This document shows positions 8,957-14,878 of a DNA stretch of 64,000 nt, in pieces. Source of the DNA: Pseudomonadota bacterium (GTDB lineage Bacteria; Desulfobacterota; SM23-61); the NCBI GenBank assembly GCA_018819135.1, contig JAHJQK010000052.1, forward strand, positions 1 to 64,000, given 5' to 3'. The notes below the pieces were generated by a model. The model saw nothing but the letters and a program-made list of their open reading frames with translations, was not told where the DNA came from and did not search any database. The stretch's first letter is position 1; the number at the start of each line of letters is the position of its first letter. The translations under genes and the position numbers were made by a program.

Positions 8957-10033
8957 TTAGAAATCCCTGAATAGATAGGATATTCCCAGCGATTTACCCA
9001 GGAGGGTCAATTCTTTTACCGTATTGGGGGGCAGCGGGATACCCTCCCGCAGGAAGCGGATTTCGGTGCGGTATTCCGGCTCCCCCGGCATGAGAATTTC
9101 AGCAGCATGCTTTGCTTTTCCGCTCTCTTTGATACTTTGGATATAGCGGTCCATATTCTGCTTAAATTCTCCCCCCCCCAGAAAACAATCGGGGTCCAGG
9201 GCCATAAAGGAATGGCAGGTTCCCTGAATGCCGCTTTTGTCTTCTTCGTACAGGCTTTTGATATTCCGGGTCCATTTACCCCCGGTTAAAATGGCGGTAA
9301 GGATCTCATGAGCCAGAACCATCCCGTAGCCCTTGTGTTCGGCAATCGGGGTTAGAGATCCCCCACCTTCATACCCTTCATATGGATCGTCGGTCGGGAG
9401 ACCGTTTTTGTCAATGGCCCACCCCAGAGGAATTTTTTCTCCCTTTTTGCGGCAAAGAATCAGTTTCCCGGAAGAGACCACGCTGCAAGAAAGGTCCAAA
9501 ACCACCGGCGGATATTGCCCCGCGGGAAAGGCATAAGACAGCGGGTTGTTTCCGACGATCCGTTCCCGCCCCCTCCAGGGAGCCATCATCGGGGCGGAGT
9601 TGGAAACGATATAACCGATAAAGTTTTTCTTTAAAGCCATCATGGAAAAAAGCCCGGCCACCCCGAAATGTCCGCTGTCCTTCACCGAGACCCATCCGAT
9701 GCCGTATTCCTCCGCCTTTTTGATAGCTCTTTCCATACAACGGTAGGCCACCATGTGTCCCATGGAACCATGAGCTTCCATGAAGGCGGTTGGCCCTTTT
9801 TCTTTGACCGCCGTAAGCTGGCATTTCGCCCGCACATATCCCTTCTGCAGCCGCTGGATGTAAATCGGAAGCCGGGTCACCCCGTGGGTTTCAATCCCCC
9901 GGAGATCGGAACGAACCAGAAGGTCCGCGACAATCTCTGCCTCTTCGGGGTCCACGCCGGCTTTGATATAGGCTTGTTGACAAAAATTCTTTAAATCTTC
10001 GAATGCGACCCTTTGAAAATCATTCTGCCCCAT
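8957..10033 (-). CDS. Ldh_2 family malate/L-lactate/ureidoglycolate-type dehydrogenase
   Basis: An NAD(P)-dependent 2-hydroxyacid oxidoreductase of the Ldh_2 family, 358 residues from ATG 10033, which has AAGGAAA in front. A start five codons earlier is possible. The family signature is complete: SDLRGIETHGVTRL, VKDSGHFGVAG (histidine near residue 120, thought to be catalytic), SNSAPMMAPWRG, GNNPLSYAFP and EHKGYGMVLAHEIL. It oxidises or reduces a 2-hydroxy acid, imino acid or related compound. A MoaD/ThiS-like gene and a DUF6282 hydrolase gene lie upstream on the same strand with repeats between them, so a common catabolic role is plausible but unproven. Confidence 0.88.
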   Translation of the reverse strand: MGQNDFQRVAFEDLKNFCQQAYIKAGVDPEEAEIVADLLVRSDLRGIETHGVTRLPIYIQRLQKGYVRAKCQLTAVKEKGPTAFMEAHGSMGHMVAYRCMERAIKKAEEYGIGWVSVKDSGHFGVAGLFSMMALKKNFIGYIVSNSAPMMAPWRGRERIVGNNPLSYAFPAGQYPPVVLDLSCSVVSSGKLILCRKKGEKIPLGWAIDKNGLPTDDPYEGYEGGGSLTPIAEHKGYGMVLAHEILTAILTGGKWTRNIKSLYEEDKSGIQGTCHSFMALDPDCFLGGGEFKQNMDRYIQSIKESGKAKHAAEILMPGEPEYRTEIRFLREGIPLPPNTVKELTLLGKSLGISYLFRDF

Positions 10034-10055
10034 AAAATTTCCTTCCATAATTATT

Positions 10056-10134
10056 AGGACGCAGATTAGCGCAGATAAACGCAGAAAAAATTTCTTTTAT
10101 TTCAAATCTTTAAAATCTGCGTCATCCGCGTCCA
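10056..10134. repeat. Imperfect inverted repeat of the GACGCAGAT family
   Basis: AGGACGCAGATTAGCGCAGA on the left and AATCTGCGTCATCCGCGTCC on the right form an imperfect hairpin around an AT-rich centre. The same arms occur at 10412-10490 and 27581-27700. It fills the gap between the Ldh_2 and MoaD-like genes and could be transcribed as a stem-loop. Confidence 0.7.
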
Positions 10135-10144
10135 AAAATTTTCT

Positions 10145-10378
10145 TTACCCCCCGGCTGCGGGTGCGAAAATAAATACCTCATCGCCATCTGCCAGCCGGG
10201 TAGAAGGGTTGGCCTGGTGCCCGTTTACTAAGATCATTTTTTCAACCTCAGGTGCAATTTTTATTTTATCACAAAGCAGGCCTACGGTCGCATCCGGGTC
10301 AAGCTCCAGTTTGAAATTCTCTTTTTCCACCGGGGAATACTTGGCCAAATAGCCAAAGAGCTGGACGTCGATGATCAT
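10145..10378 (-). CDS. MoaD/ThiS-family sulfur carrier-like protein
   Basis: A 77-residue beta-grasp protein. It has the N-terminal strand MIIDVQLFGYLAKYSP, the LDPDATVGLLCDKI helix region, MILVNGHQA and the DGDEVFIFAPAAGG end. The terminal Gly-Gly is the residue pair that becomes adenylated and thiocarboxylated in MoaD and ThiS. No moaE, thiG, moeB or molybdopterin gene is visible nearby. Similar stand-alone carriers accompany tungsten or molybdenum oxidoreductases and sulfur-incorporating pathways. It sits between a dehydrogenase and a DUF6282 hydrolase. The partner is unknown. Confidence 0.82.
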   Translation of the reverse strand: MIIDVQLFGYLAKYSPVEKENFKLELDPDATVGLLCDKIKIAPEVEKMILVNGHQANPSTRLADGDEVFIFAPAAGG

Positions 10379-10399
10379 AGGCTAAGCCATGGTCGGATA

Positions 10400-10510
10400 A
10401 ATTTAATTTAATAGGACGCAGATAACCGCAGATAATTATTTTCTTTTTAGTTTATCCTGATAATCTGTGTACATCCGTGTCCAAAAAGGAATTTCCTATA
10501 CAATTAAATT
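10400..10510. repeat. MITE-like element with 17-base terminal inverted repeats
   Basis: The 111-base element begins AATTTAATTTAATAGGA (10400-10416) and ends TCCTATACAATTAAATT (10494-10510). The ends are inverted copies matching at 15 of 17 positions. Inside are the GACGCAGATAACCGCAGAT and ATCTGTGTACATCCGTGTCC arms shared with the repeats at 10056 and 27581. A right-end-like fragment (CCAAAAAGGAATTTCC then GATACAATAAATTT) recurs at 61739-61768. Confidence 0.72.
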
Positions 10511-10517
10511 AGCCGCC

Positions 10518-11399
10518 TTAAATATTCAGAAGGTATATGGGATTGTCCCGGACCATCCTCGTCAGATGCTCTTTGGGGATTCCTTTTTCCAGGAGAACCC
10601 GTACGAACATCCTTAGCCCTTCCCAAGGAGGGGGATTATGAACCTGCCCCAGGTCCGTGGCCAGAACTGTTTTCTCCGGGCCCACTGCTTTAATCATGGC
10701 CACAACGCCGTCAATCCCTGCTTTGGTAGGCCACATGGGGAACATGAAGATCGCCAGATGTTCAATAAACACTCCCATCCGGGCCAGCTCTTGCTGTTCC
10801 TCGATGGTGCCGTTGATGATATACTCCGGGTGGTTCAGGTAAAGGCGCTGCACCCCCTTTTCCTTGGCCGCTTTGATCAGAGGTCGGACTTCGGGAATGG
10901 AAAGATGTCCGGTCGCCAGCATGATGTCGTGAGCGGCAATCAGGTCAATGACATCATAAACTTCCGGCAAGAGGTTCCCTTTCTCATCCAGCACGGTAAG
11001 GGGCTTTTCCACGATCTTTCTTTTTTCCTTCTGCTGCATGGAAGATCCGAATCCGGGCCCGCCCATCTGCTCTAAATGGTTTTTCGCCGACAACGTTGGA
11101 AACCAAACAATCCGCGCCCCCAGGGCAATGGCCGCCTCCACGGCAAAAGGATTGATCCCTCCCACGGCATTGTTCAAGACCACTCCTCCGTAAACATCAA
11201 TCCCGGACACTAACTTCCGCACAAAATACATCCGGTCGGAAGTATATCCATGGTGTTCCTTCAAAACGACGGCTTTCAATCCATAACTCTTGGCGCCCTC
11301 GGCAGCTTCCACGTGATCCACGAGGCGGGGAAAAAGGCTGGGCGCTGAATGAATATGCATATCCACCGCCCCCTGCAATATTTCTAAATCTTCACGCAT
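10518..11399 (-). CDS. DUF6282 family metal-dependent hydrolase
   Basis: A 293-residue TIM-barrel-like amidohydrolase relative. It has the metal-binding HxH near the start (VDMHIHSAPS), KEHHGYTSDR, LATGHLS, LNHPEY and a C-terminal ATDLGQVHNPP aspartate, in the order expected of the metallo-dependent hydrolase superfamily. AAGGAGG lies just before ATG 11399. A truncated homologue lies at 220-623 in the same window. The physiological substrate of this family is not known to me. The neighbours (sulfur carrier and Ldh_2 dehydrogenase) suggest organic acid or heterocycle breakdown, as inference only. Confidence 0.8.
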   Translation of the reverse strand: MREDLEILQGAVDMHIHSAPSLFPRLVDHVEAAEGAKSYGLKAVVLKEHHGYTSDRMYFVRKLVSGIDVYGGVVLNNAVGGINPFAVEAAIALGARIVWFPTLSAKNHLEQMGGPGFGSSMQQKEKRKIVEKPLTVLDEKGNLLPEVYDVIDLIAAHDIMLATGHLSIPEVRPLIKAAKEKGVQRLYLNHPEYIINGTIEEQQELARMGVFIEHLAIFMFPMWPTKAGIDGVVAMIKAVGPEKTVLATDLGQVHNPPPWEGLRMFVRVLLEKGIPKEHLTRMVRDNPIYLLNI

Positions 11400-11412
11400 T
11401 TTGGTATCCTCC

Positions 11413-11604
11413 TTACTTCGTATTTTTTATAATCAGTTCTCCGGCAATAAGCGCCACCCGGCAAGCCGCCAGCGACCGCCGAGCAGGCCAAATGTGAAGC
11501 GTCGATATATGCCCATGCCTCACGTTCTTCTCATGCACCGAATCCAAAGAAGCCTGCTTCAGCGGAAAGGCGTGTTCGATGAGTCGGGAACGATCAGTAG
11601 TCAT
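11413..11604 (-). pseudogene. N-terminal fragment of a DUF1156 DNA methylase
   Basis: From ATG 11604 (AGGGAG about 6 bases upstream) the first 50 codons read LIEHAFPLKQASLDSVHEKN, then VRHGHISTLHIWPARRSLAACR. That is the conserved opening of DUF1156 adenine-specific methylases, the same region as HKWFARR in the two intact methylases of this window. The product stops after 63 codons, before the SAM-binding motif. The remaining several hundred codons have been lost and the DUF6282 gene follows. It is a relic of a third DUF1156 gene, from a different branch than the intact pair. Confidence 0.78.
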
Positions 11605-11731
11605 CTATCTTGCTCCCTGGCTGGATATCCATCACGTTGGATTGCCGATACGACGCGGGCCGTGTTCAGGTTCCGTCCTAATGAATCCGGTATTTGCCGA
11701 GACATTTGAGTTGCAGATACCGGGACGGTTG

Positions 11732-11816
11732 GTTGCGGATAGTTGCGCTTACTTCCGGCCGCTGGAGGACCCTTCTGGTTGCGGATTCGGTGTGGCCCAG
11801 TTGCGGATAGTAGCGC
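11732..11816. repeat. Two near-identical 17-mers upstream of the DUF1156 fragment
   Basis: GTTGCGGATAGTTGCGC at 11732-11748 and GTTGCGGATAGTAGCGC at 11800-11816 differ by one base, and a partial third copy (GGTTGCGGAT) lies at 11778. They occupy the gap between the DUF4062 gene stop and the DUF1156 fragment. No gene is evident in 11605-11818. Confidence 0.5.
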
Positions 11817-11818
11817 AT

Positions 11819-13369
11819 TCACGGGGTCACCTGCTGTTCATTTAGGACATAATAGGTGGCGCGAGCAGCCCCTCGTTTTTCAACCAACCGCATTTTCTGA
11901 AGCTTGGCCATATCTTTCCTGACGGCCTGATCGGTAACTTTTAATTGGGCGGCGATTTTCGGGACCTTCACTTCCCCATTCTTCAACAACCCCCGCATGA
12001 TCATTTTCTGGTTGGGGGTTAGTAGGTCTACAAGTGCGGGTTTAACCGCAAAGATAGGCTGCGCCTTCTCTGCTCTAAGTTTTGCCAGCGACTTAGAGGG
12101 CCCCTTGAAAACCACGGTGAAGTGGCCGTCGGTAATAGAAAATTCTGGAGCCGACAATCCCATGTTTTTCGTTGCCATGACCATGCGGCGTAATCCGTCA
12201 CCCTGTTCTTCGATACGCTCGAAAAAGGAAAGCCCACGGGCAATATTGGGGTTCCGCGAACACGGCAGGTATTTAAGAGAGCGAAGTTTTGCCAATGTCA
12301 AGGGTGGTGGGGGTAAGCCCGGACTAAAGATCATGATCCGGTCGGCGTATTTCTCGACACGGATGCCCGCTCCGCGAATTCCGTAGTCGCGGTGGGCTAC
12401 AGCGTTGATAAGCGCCTCGCGCAGAGCCTCGTATGGATATTCATTAAGCTCGACCCGGGCGAATCCGCGGACCGCTTGGGTATGTCTCATGTTCCGGATC
12501 AGAAAATCGATTGCTTCCTGAATGGCCCCCGGCAAAGGCTTGTGGATATTACGACGATCGATGGGTTCACCCTTTTCGGCGCCCCCATAAGCGTTGGCCG
12601 CTATCCGGATCTGAGGGAAGACAGCGTCAGGTGTCTTCCCAAAAAGGAGCAGCCCTGCCGCTGTGGGCCGATGTCGCTGGTGTTTTTCGTCATACCAAAG
12701 CAGACCCCGACTGAGTAGAGTCCGCTGAATGATTGCTTGGTTTTTCGGTGGTATATTTAGGACAGCGGTGACATATTGCCTGGTCAGATCCGGATCAAGA
12801 TCTGTGATGTCCTCTTGCTTGAGCAACTGGGTATCGAAATCAGAAGCGGCGCTTAGTGTTTGAACGAACTCGGTTTGCTCTGCAATAGAGGGAGTCAGCC
12901 CGCGGTTTTTTAAAATCGGCAAGAGCGCGTCCCGTATAGACTGTTTCAAATCCTGGTAGTTGGAAAACCTTCGATAAGTATGTCCGGTTTTGGAATCGCG
13001 CACTCGAGCAAACAACTCCTGCATTTTTTGGTTGCGGTCTTTGTCGCGGCCCGCCTGGCCTTTGACAAAAATTATCATAGGCATTTGATGCTTTTCGGCT
13101 CGAAGGTATTCTCGGTGCATTGCTGACAGACCATCCGGCCCCGTTGGCCCGTATTCTAACCCGATAATTCCTATGTAGACATCCGAGGAGTCCAGTTCAG
13201 TTAGATAAGCTTTCTGTGCGGGCAAGGTAGAAGCAGGCAACCGCTCAAATAAAACAGCCTCACAGTGACGGGATAGAAAAGGATCCGTACTGATTAGTTC
13301 CGCACTCGCGACTCGTTCATTCTCCAGTTCTTGCTGAACGGAGCTTACAAAAACCTTAACTTTGCTCAT
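11819..13369 (-). CDS. DUF4062-HATPase_c_4 protein (predicted defence protein)
   Basis: A 516-residue two-part protein. Residues 1-110 are a DUF4062 domain (KVFVSSVQQELENERV, SDVYIGIIGLEYG), a family found in NTPase and immunity-type proteins. Residues about 200-430 are the ATP-binding and linker region usually found behind AlbA/Schlafen-like domains, with NEYPYEALREALINAVAHRDYG (asparagine near 322) and DRIMIFSPGLPPPPLT. Residues 448-510 form a winged helix (VPKIAAQLKVTDQAVRKDM) that may read DNA. DUF4062 thus replaces the usual N-terminal domain. ATG 13369 is chosen because the DUF4062 consensus begins there and it overlaps the stop of a DUF3883 remnant in an ATGA, a sign of a former operon. 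Upstream in-frame codons encode no conserved sequence. Confidence 0.82.
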   Translation of the reverse strand: MSKVKVFVSSVQQELENERVASAELISTDPFLSRHCEAVLFERLPASTLPAQKAYLTELDSSDVYIGIIGLEYGPTGPDGLSAMHREYLRAEKHQMPMIIFVKGQAGRDKDRNQKMQELFARVRDSKTGHTYRRFSNYQDLKQSIRDALLPILKNRGLTPSIAEQTEFVQTLSAASDFDTQLLKQEDITDLDPDLTRQYVTAVLNIPPKNQAIIQRTLLSRGLLWYDEKHQRHRPTAAGLLLFGKTPDAVFPQIRIAANAYGGAEKGEPIDRRNIHKPLPGAIQEAIDFLIRNMRHTQAVRGFARVELNEYPYEALREALINAVAHRDYGIRGAGIRVEKYADRIMIFSPGLPPPPLTLAKLRSLKYLPCSRNPNIARGLSFFERIEEQGDGLRRMVMATKNMGLSAPEFSITDGHFTVVFKGPSKSLAKLRAEKAQPIFAVKPALVDLLTPNQKMIMRGLLKNGEVKVPKIAAQLKVTDQAVRKDMAKLQKMRLVEKRGAARATYYVLNEQQVTP

Positions 13370-13611
13370 GTGTTGGATCCCGTTGCCGCTTGGGCAATTT
13401 CCTTTACACTGATTAAAACGCTTCCCTTGGCCTTGGCGAGTAGACTTCCAAAGGGGTCTTGCACTCGAACGAGCCTCGGACTCGGTATGGCGCAATTGTA
13501 GACGGCATAGAGCCAATACCCGTCCCGCATGTTGCATTCTTTGACCCATTCGTTAGCTGATACCTCTGCGTCTCCCCTTTCGGCCCGGCAATGATAACGA
13601 TCTTGGTTTCC
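13366..13611 (-). pseudogene. C-terminal fragment of a DUF3883 protein
   Basis: This open stretch reads VSANEWVKECNMRDGYWLYAVYNC, interrupted here only for quotation, then PSPRLVRVQDPFGSLLAKAKG, the well-conserved end of DUF3883 domains found on the C-terminus of large defence helicases. Its stop overlaps the DUF4062 gene start (ATGA), so the intact ancestor was translationally coupled to it. Upstream the frame closes quickly and no helicase motif is present. Between this fragment and the DUF1016 gene lies a 31-codon frame (13615-13711), which I do not recognise. Confidence 0.7.
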
Positions 13612-13707
13612 GACTTCATCCCGTTTTTGCCAACTCCGCTTCCGTGATCTGCCGCCCTTCCCTCACGCATTCGTGAATCAACGATTTGCAGCAATGTTCA
13701 AAAGCAT

Positions 13708-14409
13708 TCATTTAAGCTTCAAGGAGTCCCATTCCTTAAGGATGGCTTCTTGTAAAGCCCCGATACTTACCAAAATCGACGAAGATCGGCCACGCAGTGT
13801 GTGACCAATTTCGTTGCCAGCTGAATCTTTGATAGGTACAGATTGGCTACGCAGTGCGTGGCCAATTTCAAGAACATGCGGAACGTCGAAGATTGGCAAT
13901 TTCCGAGGCGCTGCGTCGGAAAAGTCAAGAGCATTCGATTTTCCACGCACTGCATGGATTTTTTCGGCCGCCTCGGATTTCGCACGCACTGCGTTCGAAA
14001 TTCTTCTCTGGGTTGATTCCATGTGGGCTACAGATTCGCTACGCACTGCGTAGCGAATCTTCGGGTCACCAAGCAGTAGAGGATACATCAGATAGAATTG
14101 CCGGATAAAACGGAGGTTCTGTTCTGAATAGCCTGTGCCAAAATCACGGGTCAACTTAGCAGACAAATCTTCAAGTAGCTGATCGCCATACCCCGCTCTT
14201 TTTCGTCCCATCTGCTCCTCTTCAACAATCTCCCTTCCGATAAGCCAGTTGGCCACCACTTGGGTGGTGTTGACGGTCCGGGACACGTTTGTCCGGGCCG
14301 ATTCCAGGATCTGGCGGATCCGTTCATACAGTGGTGTCTTTTTCCTTCCGGGCAAACTTACCGGCTTCTCGCTCACGATTCCCACTCCTTTAAAACGACT
14401 GCTTTCCAT
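13708..14409 (-). CDS. DUF1016 (YhcG N-terminal) protein with palindromic-repeat C-terminus
   Basis: A 233-residue protein. Residues about 25-110 are a DUF1016 N-terminal domain (YERIRQILESAR, VVANWLIGREIVEEEQ, YSEQNLRFIRQFYLMYP), normally followed by a PD-(D/E)XK nuclease domain. That nuclease domain is absent and the protein is over 100 residues shorter than YhcG-type proteins. Residues 116-215 instead carry six short repeats with the core I-x-x-A-(V/L)-R-x-x-S, such as KIRYAVRSES, RISNAVRAKS, KIHAVRGKS and EIGHALRSQS, each encoded by a palindromic DNA unit. The last 18 residues (LQEAILKEWDSLKLK) look like an ordinary helix. It may be a DNA-binding remnant or an antitoxin-like partner. Activity as a nuclease is unlikely. 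Confidence 0.72.
   Translation of the reverse strand: MESSRFKGVGIVSEKPVSLPGRKKTPLYERIRQILESARTNVSRTVNTTQVVANWLIGREIVEEEQMGRKRAGYGDQLLEDLSAKLTRDFGTGYSEQNLRFIRQFYLMYPLLLGDPKIRYAVRSESVAHMESTQRRISNAVRAKSEAAEKIHAVRGKSNALDFSDAAPRKLPIFDVPHVLEIGHALRSQSVPIKDSAGNEIGHTLRGRSSSILVSIGALQEAILKEWDSLKLK
13784..14059. repeat. Six-copy array of 27-base palindromes inside the DUF1016 gene
   Basis: The copies are centred at 13797, 13854, 13911, 13950, 13989 and 14046, giving spacings of 57, 57, 39, 39 and 57, all multiples of three. The best copy (14033-14059) is a perfect palindrome with arms GATTCGCTACGCA and TGCGTAGCGAATC around one base. The others keep the ACGCA-N-TGCGT heart with varied outer arms that mostly still pair. 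Copies at 13841 and 13976 are strong, 13784 and 13937 fair, 13900-13922 degenerate. All are read in the same frame and give similar peptides. Confidence 0.85.
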
Positions 14410-14418
14410 CCAAAATTT

Positions 14419-14619
14419 TTAGCGTTCCATGTCTCGTAGCATCTTTTTTATGGAACGCAACTTGACCGTAGGACGCACACGCCTGATCCGCCCTTTCTCA
14501 TAAACGACCACCCTCGTGCCGGTTGCCGCTGCTGTCAGTTCGGCATTCCGAGAGGCACGTCGGAGGGCATTGTCAATTCCTTCAGCGTACTCTTCGTGCC
14601 TTTCCCGTGAAACTTTCAT
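14419..14619 (-). CDS. Small hypothetical protein
   Basis: A 66-residue basic protein with a helical N-terminus (ERHEEYAEGIDNALRRASRNAEL) and a short strand-like end (GTRVVVYEKGRIRRVRP). This shape is common among small antitoxin-like or transcription-accessory proteins beside DUF1016 genes, but I recognise no family. It ends 9 bases before the DUF1016 start and is probably co-transcribed with it. A gap of about 260 bases without recognisable genes separates it from the helicase end. Confidence 0.55.
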   Translation of the reverse strand: MKVSRERHEEYAEGIDNALRRASRNAELTAAATGTRVVVYEKGRIRRVRPTVKLRSIKKMLRDMER

Positions 14620-14878
14620 TCTTTGATCCCCACAACGGACCGGTTAATCAATACCTAAATACCTAACCCCATATCCCGCCATGCAAAGATGTCAAACCAA
14701 GTTCTTAAAAATCAACTGGTTATATCTTCAGAGGTGTCCGGTACCTATCCCCTTGCGTTTCATCCGCCTGCAGATAATTTCAGAAACCGCCCCGGAATTG
14801 CAAAATGACGCCTGAAGATGTGCTCCCCCTTTCGCCATTATTTCTAAATTTGGGCGATGACAAATAAGAATATTCGCT

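Noticed and set aside
13784-14059. The regularly spaced repeats in the DUF1016 gene looked at first like a CRISPR array
   Set aside because: Units are fully palindromic, spacers are only 12 or 30 bases, everything is in one open frame, and no cas gene is near.
14620-14878. 78-codon frame overlapping the helicase end
   Set aside because: It is an out-of-frame continuation of the helicase 3' end with no independent support.
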